A stretch of DNA of 64,000 nucleotides from contig OX345640.1 of the NCBI GenBank assembly GCA_947044365.1, positions 518,501 to 582,500 of the forward strand, given 5' to 3'. Position 1 is the stretch's first letter. Each line of letters begins with the position of its first letter. The notes beneath the pieces were generated by a model. That model saw only the letters and a program-made list of their open reading frames with translations. It was not told the DNA's origin and made no database searches. Origin of the DNA: Petrosia ficiformis. Lineage: Eukaryota > Porifera > Demospongiae > Haplosclerida > Petrosiidae. A program made the position numbers and the translations under genes. This document shows, piece after piece, positions 13,701-26,099 of the stretch.

Positions 13701-13874
13701 CATCCCTTCTTAGAGAGTACTACTGCACTCTCTGATTGTCATTGTATAGTTAATCATACCATGCTTTTTCAGAAATTCACCATTAGAAATCGTTTACAAC
13801 GAGAATTACGAGAGACAGAAGCTGAAGAGAGAAAAGAAAACAAAACAAAACTAGTATATAATTCATATATGAAG

Positions 13875-13914
<40 letters not shown>

Positions 13915-15476
13915 GTATGAACTATGTATGTGTGTAGATATGTATGTATGTTGTATGAACTATGTATGTATGTAATGTGTATGTACGTATGTATGTGTGT
14001 TTGTGTGTATGTTTGTATATGTGTGTATATGTATGTATGTATTATGTGCATGTATAGTTAGAGATTATATATATTTATGTTTGTATGTACGTACATATAT
14101 CTATCACATATTTGTGTATTATAAATATCGAATATTAAATTCATAATTATATTTTTTAGCAAACTGATACTATCAAGTTAGTGTTTTATGTATATTTTCG
14201 TATCTTGAAATACAGTCAAGATTCACCTCTAATGTCAGCTGTACTGGAGGGTTTGGCAAAGTGAGTTAATCACCATAGTTACAATCACATGACCAATAAT
14301 TAATTATAATGATATTGGCTGTTCTAGGTTTGCACATTTGATCAGTATAGACTATTTCACTGATTTGATGACTGTACTACAATCATTAATGGAGACTAAT
14401 GTAGGTTTATATATTATTAGTATGATTTCATATCTCTACCTCTCTGTCTATCTATCTCTGTCTCTGTCTGTCTCTGTCTCTGTCTGTCTCCGTCTCTGTC
14501 TGTCTCTTTGTCTATCTCTCTCTGTCTGTCCGTCTCCGTCTCTGTCTGTCTCTGTCTCTCTCCGTCTCTGTCTGTCTCTCTGTCTCTCTCTCTTCAGACA
14601 CTTTCTTCTCGTGAAACTATGCAATGTATTCTCACATGTTTTGAAATACTCTCAGGACAAGGTATGCAGTTGCACCTGTTATAAACATGCATATACATGT
14701 ACATACATGTACACTGTATGTACATAGTATATACAATTGTACATAGTATGAGTATCAGTACATAGTACTTATAAACATGTATGTACATGTATGTATAATG
14801 TACATGTACACACATGTGATACAATATATGAAGTTATTGCTTATCATGTGACCTGTGGCCAATCAGAGTGCAGATAATGAGTCACATGATTGAACATTAA
14901 ATCACTTATTGCACACTTTTGCGTGCAATAAGTTAGTTATTGCACACTTTGCTCACCTCTACTAACGAAGTAGCTCCAACAACAGTGGTAGTTTACCAGA
15001 TTGTCAATAAATCACTTAGAACACACTTGACAGTGCATTGTGTGTTTCAATGCAGCACTTGGGCGGTCAATAAAGGTCTCGTTTACATAACGCACTTGCC
15101 TTCGGCTCGTGCATTATGTAAACTCAACCTTTATTGACCCACCCTCGTGCTACATTAAAACACGTAATCACTGTAAAGTGTGTTCTAACTATTACTTTAT
15201 TTCTGTTAATAGGGGAGTCTCTTGATATTGATCCACGAGTATTTTATTGTCAATTATATACTAATCTGTTACATGTGGACTTCTGTAAGTTAGTATAATT
15301 ATTATCAATACATTTTAATTAGTAATTTGTCCATCTAATACATGTATCAGTACATGTACATACACTGGATCATGTAAGTATATGTACATATACTGGGTCA
15401 TGTACATGTACACATACTAGGTAATATATATCATTACATGTACACATACTGGGTCATGTACATGATATTATCAGTA

Positions 15477-15516
<40 letters not shown>

Positions 15517-17622
15517 CACCTGAGGCAATGGAAAAATGAAAAATGAGAGTTGCATGTACACATACTGGGTAATAGACATCATTACATGTACACATAATGG
15601 GTCATGTATATGTACATATACTGGGTCATGTACATGTACACATACTAGGTAATATACATGTATATCATTACATGTACACATACTGGGTCATATGTACATA
15701 TACTGGGTCATGTACTTGTACACATACTAGGTAATATACATCATTACATGTACACATATGTACATGTACAGAAAACACAAACACACATACTATACTATCA
15801 CATTTGGACACATCATAGTCACATCTATCACATATATCACATATATCACATATATCACATATATCACATACACACAGATACTAGTTCATATGATGTTTCT
15901 CTAGTTCTTTCATGTTTGGAAAAAATGATAAAGAAAAAAAGACAGGTTATAATGAAATTAATTAATTAATTAATTAATTAATTAATTAATTATTCATTAG
16001 GTTTCTAATCAAAGGGTTCAATCATTTGTAAAACGTTTGACAACCATAAGTCTCCACCTACCTCCTGCAGTTGCTCTTGCTGTCATGGCAACCACTCGAT
16101 TATTTATACAAGTGATAAAAACTGCGTTGTTCATTATGTATGATTCACTATTCATCTAATAATAGGGTTATCCTCATCAATGTGAATATCTCTTAGAGTA
16201 TGATGACACGCCATGTGGTATATTTCAACCTCACGTCCCCGATCCTGAACTGAGTGGGGCTCAGTCCACATTGCTATGGGAACTATCAACACTAAGAGTA
16301 ATATAGTATAGATATATTTATTATAATGCAAATTCTTTAAATTGTTCAGACCCATTTTCATCCTCATATATCAAGCTATGCTGAACACCTAGTCCGAGGA
16401 GCACCATCACAGGGTCTGGGTGCATTACACTCTACGTTTAGTCGTAGGTATGTGTGTTATAAGGTACTTACACATCGTATAACTTTAGACACCATTTTCC
16501 TTGTGAGGTTCTGAGATTTGGTATAGAAATATTGAGAGACCATTGTCAATTAACTCAGCCAGCCATGAACAGTGAATCATTAACTGAGTGCCACCTTAAG
16601 CAATACTTAATGCAGTCTAATCAAACTTCTGAAGTCTGTTCACATTTGTGATAATTTGTCTTTTTTTAATGACGTTATATGTACTATAGTGTATAGTTTA
16701 ACGTCATAAGGATAATACATGATTATACTACAACTCAATAACTTATATGTACTATAGTGTATAGTTTAATGTCATAAGGATAATACACGATTATACTACA
16801 ACTCAATAACTTATATGTACTATAGTGTATAGTTTAATGTCATAAGGTTAATACATGATTATACTGTAATTTATATGTACTATAGTGTATAGTTTAATGT
16901 CATAAGGTTAATACATGATTATACTGTAATTTATATGTACTATAGTGTATAGTTTAATGTCATAAGGTTAATACATGATTATACTGTAATTTATATGTAC
17001 TATAGTGTATAGTTTAATGTCATAAGGATAATACATGATTATACTACAACTCAATAATTTATATGTATTATAGTACAGTATAGTTATGTAAACAGTGAAC
17101 TATAAATTTGTATTCATTATAGAAGTCCTCTGGAGCTTGTATCCGATAATATCTGGCCAACAGTTGATCCACTCTCTGGGATAAATCCCAAATGGAATGG
17201 AAAAGTAAAATCTGTTAGTATATTAATATTTGAAAATAGTATATGCACTTGTATATATGTATGTATGTACATGTATGTACGTAACTACGTATGTATGTAT
17301 GTATGTAGTACTATATACATGTATGTATGTATGTAGTTTTATCACCTGACAACAATTATTGTACTGTATTGAGTTGTAGCCAAGAGTTACTGCAATACGT
17401 AACACGTTACTATTAATATATGTATGTATAATTATACACGTGTATACTGTAACTATGTAGTACTGCCCCACTAATCATGTTTTAATAGTTTGTTGTTTTT
17501 CAATGTTTGTTTAGAACCAATCAGAATATAGAATAAGAAATAGAGTTCAATTAGAAGATTATATCAAGAAAACGAGTGAAAGAGCAGACATACATATTTC
17601 TGAACTAATGACGGACATTTGA
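4782..17622 (+). CDS. NOC3L: Nucleolar complex protein 3 homolog
   Basis: Twenty-three exons close in frame to 778 aa (animal NOC3L is about 800): 4782-4981, 5587-5780, 7090-7128, 7319-7491, 8292-8410, 8680-8722, 8955-9048, 9178-9263, 10187-10312, 12656-12727, 13006-13062, 13197-13340, 13773-13853, 14160-14260, 14328-14400, 14598-14661, 15213-15284, 15878-15945, 16001-16111, 16166-16297, 16350-16447, 17123-17204, 17515-17622. NOC3 works in 60S pre-ribosome maturation in the nucleolus and is linked to replication licensing. The N terminus is Lys/Arg-rich ([20 protein letters not shown]). Recognisable family segments include [52 protein letters not shown] and [16 protein letters not shown]. An upstream in-frame GTG exists, but the ATG at 4782 fits the basic N terminus. 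Introns 2 and 4 are almost entirely tetranucleotide repeat, and intron 9 contains an antisense frizzled-domain gene. Confidence 0.95.
5795..7071. repeat. 1.28 kb tetranucleotide array in NOC3L intron 2
   Basis: An uninterrupted mixture of CTGT, CTAT and CCAT units (TATCCATCTGTC motif) fills the intron between 5781 and 7089. It encodes nothing. Confidence 0.97.
7507..8281. repeat. CATC array in NOC3L intron 4
   Basis: Repeats of ATCCATCCAATC and ATCCATCCAGTC run to within 10 bp of the next exon at 8292. Open frames here are repeat artefacts. Confidence 0.97.
9349..9905 (+). repeat. Minisatellite derived from the NOC3L exon 9 acceptor
   Basis: About 24-33 bp units of the form TATAGGGTCTGAATCTAATT occur at 9349-9545 and again at 9760-9905. 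The unit is the splice acceptor and first codons of the exon that begins at 10187 (TATAG|GGTCTGACTC). Confidence 0.8.
9908..10137. repeat. Dispersed element A copy
   Basis: Contains multiple TATAACTAAAA / TTTTAGTTA inverted motifs and GTGGGCACTATTGTCACTA at the end. It lies inside the exon-edge minisatellite of NOC3L intron 8. Confidence 0.7.
11095..12330 (-). CDS. Two-frizzled-domain, GPI-anchored-like surface protein (nested gene)
   Basis: A single uninterrupted exon encodes 411 aa. Residues 1-20 are a signal peptide. Residues 30-145 form a frizzled cysteine-rich domain with all ten cysteines (30, 39, 76, 85, 92, 105, 109, 116, 133, 145). A Ser/Thr/Pro linker follows, and residues 255-368 form a second complete domain (255, 264, 301, 310, 317, 328, 332, 339, 356, 368). 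The C terminus is a short polar spacer and a hydrophobic tail ([18 protein letters not shown]) with no cytoplasmic part, which suggests a GPI signal. There is no seven-pass region and no netrin domain, so it is neither a Frizzled receptor nor a canonical SFRP. Such domains bind Wnt ligands or lipids, so a decoy or co-receptor role is inferred. It lies antisense inside NOC3L intron 9. The lack of introns in an intron-dense region points to a retrogene origin. Confidence 0.9.
   Translation of the reverse strand: MAKGLKLLSLSIYLILLCRGQGNELELRSCEPLLQVPICTPLGYPNTSFPNHKGHKSQQQASAELDAFQPLISSGCSVYLRHFLCAYYVPFCKDILPQEMEVPPCKELCLHVRTHCESVLNDYGYEWPIHLYCNYFPTKSETPWCFGPDDPSQLENDTGVSSTAGPLPSMSAIQVNDGNTDKVSTTSSQSSLNVINYSNVQPKPSVHTQVFVTYQQPMLVQPSIPAVISSAPKHTQTNNNVPGTHATPIVSHTVCESIPTDSICHGLDYEKTGFPNLRGHMTWQEAENELKQYDMFIMYHCSPHLVQFLCYYYLPQCRDNPPTIMKPCRELCLEVQESCLSTINIFKLNWPRNIDCSNLPSQNDQEECSSPNMEVTIETTPGDGKGHSFLPLPSLIACLLVLSLSSFFLKF
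12790..13003. repeat. GTTATT-type triplet-rich array
   Basis: Degenerate repeats of TTATTGTTATT fill NOC3L intron 10 and run into the acceptor at 13005. Confidence 0.85.
13879..14050. repeat. TG and ATGT microsatellites
   Basis: A (TG)n run at 13879-13912 is followed by irregular ATGT repeats, in NOC3L intron 13. Confidence 0.9.
14437..14594. repeat. TCTG/TCTC pyrimidine array
   Basis: It ends directly at the acceptor of the exon starting at 14598, so the array doubles as that exon's polypyrimidine tract. Confidence 0.9.
14842..15200. mobile_element. Foldback element in NOC3L intron 16
   Basis: An inverted repeat with arms of about 90 bp (around 15004-15095 and 15098-15195) centres on a TTCGG-type loop; AACACACTTGACAGTG pairs with CACTGTAAAGTGTGTT. 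The left flank (GACCTGTGGCCAATCAGA, GCTCACCTCTACTAAC) recurs at 36840-36930. It is a palindromic MITE without coding capacity. Confidence 0.7.
15330..15775. repeat. Irregular minisatellite, TACATGTACACATACTGGGT
   Basis: A motif of about 36 bp repeats with variation and is interrupted by a (GAAA)n run at 15477-15516. It lies in NOC3L intron 17. Confidence 0.85.
15829..15872. repeat. 9-bp ATATATCAC repeat; TTAA run downstream
   Basis: Five nonamer copies abut the acceptor of exon 15878-15945. A (TTAA)n run occupies 15958-15993 before the next exon. Confidence 0.85.
16620..17090 (+). repeat. Element B with internal 59-60 bp tandem amplification
   Basis: It starts GAAGTCTGTTCACATT as in element B. 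The internal segment TATGTACTATAGTGTATAG with its TCATAAGG tail is then repeated about six times, filling NOC3L intron 21. Confidence 0.85.
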
Positions 17623-17858
17623 TAAATAAATTAGATATTTAAAAACATACTTATCACAAAAATAAGAAATTATATAAAATTTAAGAGATATTAATTTCTT
17701 TATTGACTAGAAACAATACAAATTTAGTTATTTACATAACAAAAACAATAAAAATATTATTAGCAATTATATTTCCATGGGAAAGAGCTTCAGTGTAGTC
17801 TGACAAATAATAAAACCAATGGGTATATCACATGACATATCACATGACGTAAGTGCTT

Positions 17859-20800
17859 TCATCTTGTGGGTGTTGTAAGATATACATTAGGTACAGTTGT
17901 ACTATGAGATCTTGGAGGAACAGGAGGTCCCTAAGAAAGAATAACTTCAAATAATATTTCATATAACATGACGAAAGTGATGATACTTTAGAAACAGCTT
18001 ATAATAAATTCATAGTGAGTGATTGATTTAATACTTCCTAGCACTGCCTACCCTCTACCCTTCGTACAAATTTACAAAATCCTTCCTTACTTCTGGTTCA
18101 ATACTGGATTTTCTGGGTGGTACAATTGGTGGAATTTCAGAACTGCTGTCGGGAGTAGGAGGCAATGATCTGTTCAGCATTGGTGACTGTGAGGAAGAAG
18201 AAAATGGAGGAAGACGTTTAGTCAAGTGAGTATATATGTAATACTACGTATGTAATTATACTCCAACAGGTTTTTATAGTTAATATAAGTACTCAGAATC
18301 ATGGGCTAACCAAACATCTATTCTCATTGACAATGACCTCGAAATCATGGGATGTGATGATAACATACTTATACTGTAACTCAATAACTTAAGGTGAACA
18401 TGAATGACCTTTACTGCAAATTATCATTATACAAATGTCTATATATCTTCAATACTCATTTACCATTCTATTTAAAGTGTTTAGTGGAGGAGATATCATG
18501 TTTCCTGTAGACAAAATAGGAGAATAGGAACGAGGAGGTGGAATGGGGCTCAGAATAGAGTATGTTGCTCCTTCAAATGTGGGAGATACGTTACCCTGTG
18601 TAGGGGAATATAAGAATGGGAATGAGGAGGTATGGGGACACAAGAATGGGAGTGAGGAGGTTTTATGAGAATACAAGAATGGGAATGAGGTTGAGTAGGG
18701 GAACATAAGAATGTGAATGTAGAATGTGTACAAGTATGAAAATAGCAATTTAGAACCTTACAAAGGGGGAGTGGTTTACTGTTTAATTAATCCTACGATG
18801 AGACATACAAGCTGTAGGATCAAAACTTATTCTTGAAAGAATAGCCAGTTTATGTGAGATATGGGCCCGTAAATATTAGCCCAGTGTAAATTATTATTAT
18901 GTGTAAATTGCAATACTATGTGTCAGCCAAGGAATCCCCTACAACTGTGAAGTATTTCAAAAGGAAGGAAGTTGGTAGAGTGATCATGACCAAAGAATGA
19001 AATCATTTATTATATGTAGGAAATGTTGAGTGATAACCAGATATTTCAATATGTAAACAAACGAATGTTATAAATACATACATCTATTAATTATGTATTA
19101 ATTATGTATTAATTATGTATATACATGTACATGTACATGTATATACAGTACATGTATATATATGTATATACAGTAAATGTGTATTGTAAATAAACATAAT
19201 TCCAGGTATTCCTAATTCACAACAACCTACAATACACAAGCATATTATATAGTACAGTGTACATGTATATACAGTAATACAACAAGCATGTAATATAGTA
19301 CAGTGTACATGTATATACAGTAATACAACAAGCATGTAATATAGTACAGTGTACATGTATATACAGTAATACAACAAGCATGTTATATAGTACAGTGTAC
19401 ATGTATATACAGTAATACAACAAGCATGTAATATAGTACAGTGTACATGTATATACAGTAATACAACAAGCATGTAATATAGTACAGTGTACATGTATAT
19501 ACAGTAATACAACAAGCATGTAATATAGTACAGTGTACATGTATATACAGTAATACAACAAGCATGTAATATAGTACAGTGTACATGTATATACAGTAAT
19601 ACAACAAGCATGTAATATAGTACAGTGTACATGTATATACAGTAATACAACAAGCATGTAATATAGTACAGTGTACATGTATATACAGTAATACAACAAG
19701 CATGTAATATAGTACAGTGTACATGTATATACAGTAATACAACAAGCATGTAATATAGTATAGTGTACATGTATATACAGTAATACAACAAGCATGTAAT
19801 ATAGTACAGTGTACATGTATATACAGTAATACAACAAGCATGTAATATAGTACAGTGTACATGTATATACAGTAATACAACAAGCATGTAATATAGTACA
19901 GTGTACATGTATATACAGTAATACAACAAGCATGTAATATAGTATAGTGTACATGTATATACAGTAATACAACAAGCATGTAATATAGTACAGTGTACAT
20001 GTATATACAGTAATACAACAAGCATGTTATATAGTACAGTGTACATGTATATACAGTAATACAACAAGCATGTAATATAGTACAGTGTACATGTATATAC
20101 AGTAATACAACAAGCATGTAATATAGTACAGTGTACATGTATATACAGTAATACAACAAGCATGTAATATAGTACAGTGTACATGTATATACAGTAATAC
20201 AACAAGCATGTAATATAGTACAGTGTACATGTATATACAGTAATACAACAAGCATGTAATATAGTATAGTGTACATGTATATACAGTAATACAACAAGCA
20301 TGTAATATAGTACAGTGTACATGTATATACAGTAATACAACAAGCATGTAATATAGTACAGTGTACATGTATATACAGTAATACAACAAGCATGTAATAT
20401 AGTACAGTGTACATGTATATACAGTAATACAACAAGCATGTAATATAGTATAGTGTACATGTATATACAGTAATACAACAAGCATGTAATATAGTACAGT
20501 GTACATGTATATACAGTAATACAACAAGCATGTTATATAGTACAGTGTACATGTATATACAGTAATACAACAAGCATGTAATATAGTACAGTGTACATGT
20601 ATATACAGTAATACAACAAGCATGTAATATAGTACAGTGTACATGTATATACAGTAATACAACAAGCATGTAATATAGTACAGTGTACATGTATATACAG
20701 TAATACAACAAGCATGTAATATAGTACAGTGTACATGTATATACAGTAATACAACAAGCATGTTATATAGTACAGTGTACATGTATATACAGTAATACAA

Positions 20801-22130
20801 CAAGCATGTAATATAGTACAGTGTACATGTATATACAGTAATACAACAAGCATGTAATATAGTACAGTGTACATGTATATACAGTAATACAACAAGCATG
20901 TAATATAGTACAGTGTACATGTATATACAGTGTACGTGTGTATGTACCTACTTACTGAAACAGAAGGGCTTCCAACAGAAAACGTATTTGGAGACAAAGT
21001 GGGATTTGTCTGCATTGAATATAGAGTCCCATATTGGCTCGCACTGACTATACCTCTACCACTCCCATATATATTATCATTGCCACCAATCCTGGGCATA
21101 GTACCAGATTGTGTTACAGCCATAGGTTTGCCAGTAATACTGTCATTTCTTAGTCTGAGATGTGTACATATGGCATCAACCCATTCATTCATCTCGAAAC
21201 TAAACAAAGTACATAAACATACATGTATACATGTGAATTTAAGTAATGTGTTTGTGTTTGCGTTTGTGTGTGTGTGTGTGTGCGTGTACGAGTGTATTCT
21301 TATTGTCTGTTCTGTTCTATTATTGTTTGCAGCTTAAAACATTTCTAATAATCTAACCACATACCAATAGAGCCATACATTCATCCATTTGCCTCATAGA
21401 CCTATTTATTCATTCATCCATTGATCCATTGATCCATCCAACAATCCATTGATCCATCCATCCAACCATCCATTGATTCCTTAACCATCCAGTGATCCAT
21501 CCATCCATCCATCCGACCATCCATTAATCCATCCAACCATCCGTTGATCCATCTATGTATCCATCCAACCATCCAGTGATCCATCATCCATCTATCCATC
21601 CAACCATCCATCCATCCATCCATCCATGTATCCATCCATCCATCCATCCATCCAACCATCCGACTATCCATTGATCCATACAACCATCCATTGATCCATC
21701 CAACCATCCATCCATCCATCCATCCATCCATCCATCCATCCATCCATCCATCCATCCATCCATCCATCCATTCATCCATCTATCCATCCATCCATCTATC
21801 CATCCATCCATCCATCCATCCATCCATCCATCCATCCAACCATCCATTGATCCAACCATCCATCCATTGATCCATCCAACCATCCATTGATCTATCTACT
21901 CACAATGAAGGTGCTGAGAAATAGTAGATTCTCTCTGGTAAGTGAATAGCAAACACATATTTGTAATGAGAGTGCTCCAGGTCAACATCTACCTTCTCAC
22001 AGAATTTTAAAGAGACAGTGCTTTTTGGTGGACTACTTCCTCGAGCACTATCTTCATTTTCATAATACTGAACAAATAGTTCCCTTTGGCTAAGATAAAG
22101 AATACACCATCTCTTCTTCCATGCCTGGGG

Positions 22131-22190
<60 letters not shown>

Positions 22191-25013
22191 AAACAAAGAT
22201 TAGGTTGTAGTAAATGAGGAATGAGCATTATGATAATTATAATTATACTGTAACTAGTTCTAGATCGTTATATATAGCTATTAATAGTAACAATAACAAG
22301 TAATAGTGGATAGTATATAATTATAGTAACAAGTTCTATTAATAGTAACAATAACATGTAGCCGTGGATAGTATATAATTATAGTAACAAGTTCTATTAG
22401 TAGTAACAATAACATGTAGCTGTGGATAGTATATAATTATAGTAACAAGTTCTATTAATAGTAACAATAACATGTAGCCATGGATAGTATATAATTATAG
22501 TAACAAGTTCTATTAATAGTAACAATAACATGTAGCCGTGGATAGTATATAATTATAGTAACAAGTTCTATTAATAGTAACAATAACATGTAGCAGTGGA
22601 TAGTATATAATTATAGTAACAAGTTCTATTAATAGTAACAATAACATGTAGCAGTGGATAGTATATAATTATAGTAACAAGTTCTATTAATAGTAACAAT
22701 AACATGTAGCAGTGGATAGTATATAATTATAGTAACAAGTTCTATTAATAGTAACAATAACATGTAGCAGTGGATAATATATAATTATAGTAACAAGTTC
22801 TATTAATAGTAACAATAACATGTAGCAGTGGATAGTATATAATTATAGTAACAAGTTCTATTAATAGTAACAATAACATGTAGCAGTGGATAATATATAA
22901 TTATAGTAACAAGTTCTATTAATAGTAACAATAACATGTAGCCATGGATAGTATATAATTATAGTAACAAGTTCTATTAATAGTAACAATAACATGTAGC
23001 AGTGGATAATATATAATTATAGTAACAAGTTCTATTAATAGTAACAATAACATGTAGCAGTGGATAGTATATAATTATAGTAACAAGTTCTATTAATAGT
23101 AACAATAACATGTAGCAGTGGATAGTATGCACATTACACCTCATGTAGTGGAAAAGCCAAGGAGTGACTAGACTACACTTACATGGGGTTTAACACATTT
23201 ATACTCCTTGCACACACTCTGGTTTGTGTACGTACATAAAAGCAATCTTAATGGTTTCTAACCATAAACTGTATTCATAGTTCATGTTGATATAATGAAG
23301 CTTTTCTGTTAAGTGGTTGACAAAATATAATGGAGTACAGTATATTTAGTTACCATAGCAACAGAGTCTAAGTTGTTTACGACCATTACATGGATAACAG
23401 ACTATATTTAGTTACCACAGTAACGGAGTATAATTATAGTTATAATTTGTTGTTTACAATGAAAAGGTCTTAAAATACCAATAATATACACAATTTAACA
23501 TGTGGATATGTGTATTAATGTAAAGATAACTACATGGACTTTTATGTATAGCTAGGCAAACAACAAAAGAATGAATATATAATTAAAAACATATATTATA
23601 TAATCATACATAATTTATTACATAATTACATGTGCAATATAATGAGGTTACCATGGAAACAAAAAAATTCTACACATTTTCAATTATTCAAATCATGTCA
23701 CACTGTGCTGATGTTACAGTATTTCACAAGGTCACATGATCTTGTATGGTTATGTACTGGAAGTCACCTGACTGGAATTTTAATTATGCAATGAGTCATG
23801 TGTTAATTAGCAGTATGTATGTGTTGCTTGAAAGAGACATTCTCTTGTTATGCTAGTGGTAAATATTGTACTGTTATCTACTGAATGAAGTTTTGTTTAC
23901 AACTATAACATGACTAATTAAAGAGCTTTTTCTATGAAAAGTACTAAAGTCTTTCAGTTCCAAGGGGACGTTAGATTGATATATCTACCAGTCTGGGATT
24001 TAAAAGCTTTTCTGGTATCATTATAATGATTGTTTCACTAGCACAGTAATGCTAAATGCTTTAAAACAAGATATATAGAGAAAAAAGTATCCCTATGATT
24101 GCTTTGTGGTGTCCAGCATTCAGTAATCATGGCTGACTTTATCATGCCTGAAACACAACAGTCTATTATAGTTATTATTTTGATTATCTACTCTCCTTAC
24201 CTTTTAAAGGACCTTGTAGAACTTTAGCAATATATTTCAGGCAGAATAGCTAGCCAGTTTGTACAAGAGCTTGAGCGCGCGTTCTTTTACACGCCACACC
24301 CTTTAATTGACCGAGCCTCCGGGAATGACGTAACTTCCTTAACTACGTATACAACGCATACTCGTGCAAGTGGACACAAGAATATAAATATATATAGATT
24401 CAACCCCGTGGAAAGCAATCATAGGGATGGCCCTTCGGCCATAAAAACCAAAAAAACCAAATGAGATTAGATAAATAAATCATCATACACATAAAGTATA
24501 CCTAGGATATATCACTTGTGGGATACATGTATTGTCACACTAGCGCAGTAATGCTAAATGACATTAGATAAATAAATCATCATACACATAAAGTATACTT
24601 AGGATATATCACTTGTGGGATACATGTATTGTCACACTAGCGTAGTAATGCTAAATGAGATTAGATAAATAAATCATCATACACATAAAGTATACTTAGG
24701 ATATATCACTTGTGGGATACATGTATTGTCACTAATCCTATGGAGTGCAGAATCATGATATTACCAACAAGTGACTTCATTCTTCTTCTCCATCGTTGGC
24801 AACATCCATCAATTCAAACTACTACAAACAATTAAAACGCACTGGTTTTGCTTGTGCTGTACTGGAAAATATAGCTGGTGTCACAAATCCTCGTACAGCA
24901 CTCAGCTACGCATCATACTGTATGAGCTTCTCGACCCCACCCCTTGTGCTATACTTCCCGTACAGCACTCGCACTGCTGCTTTAAATAATACATAGGTTC
25001 CATTGTGTACATA

Positions 25014-25059
<46 letters not shown>

Positions 25060-25579
25060 ATGCTAATAGGTCCTATATACAAAATATAGGACCTGAGTTT
25101 GTGTCCGAAGATGTGATATAGCCTGAGCCTGCGAGGGCTATATCACACCAAGGACACAAAATGAGGGTCCTATATGCAGTATATAGGATACTATATACAA
25201 TATATTGTATGATGGTGACATCTTCTGCATAGTGTGCACATGGAAGGTCTATATACAATATATAGAACTCACCACATCAAAGGGATGATATCACCATCAT
25301 ACTATATATATATATATATATGTAATATATATAGTACACTTACAGGTCTTATATACAAAAATATAGACCCGAGGTTTAGTGTCCAAGGATGTGATATAGC
25401 CCGAGCCTGCGAGGGCTATATCACATCCGAGGACACTAAACCAAGGTTTTATATTGTTTTATATAAGAACTGTAAGTGTACTATATACAATATATTGTAT
25501 GCTGATAGATTAAAGATTCACAGGTCTATATACAAAAATATAAGACCTAACCACATCAAACGGTTGCCATGGTAGCATG

Positions 25580-25617
<38 letters not shown>

Positions 25618-25715
25618 TGGAACCTATTCTAAGCTCCCTGAAATGAGGACACCTCAGTATTCAGGACACTCAAAATAGATAGACAGATATACAGAAAAAA
25701 AGGATAGATAAATAA

Positions 25716-25748
<33 letters not shown>

Positions 25749-26053
25749 GAGATAGATAGACACTTTAGATGGACAGACAGATATATAGATAAATAAATAG
25801 ATAGGTAAATAGACAGAAGGTACATGTATACATTATATTAATGAGTGTAATGGTAGACTCCATTAGGAATGACAGATGTTTAATTATATATGTGGTTGTA
25901 TTAATGTCACAATACTACATTCTTTATTATAGCAACAAGTGTGGTATGTGTATATACATGTATGTACTCTATACACACAGTAATTCAGAATGGCATCTAT
26001 GGTATATCATATCATAACGATGTAACCAGAATGGTATATATATATATATATAC

Positions 26054-26099
<46 letters not shown>

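Noticed and set aside
19102..21207. Overlapping 224-459 aa open frames on the minus strand (repeats of [15 protein letters not shown])
   Set aside because: They are three frames of one 46-bp minisatellite that lacks stops on that strand. The array lies in an intron, and the only coding part is exon 21199-20956.
24771..24996. Two short plus-strand frames (66-72 aa)
   Set aside because: Overlapping frames in a repeat-bearing intron; no splice sites or recognisable domain.
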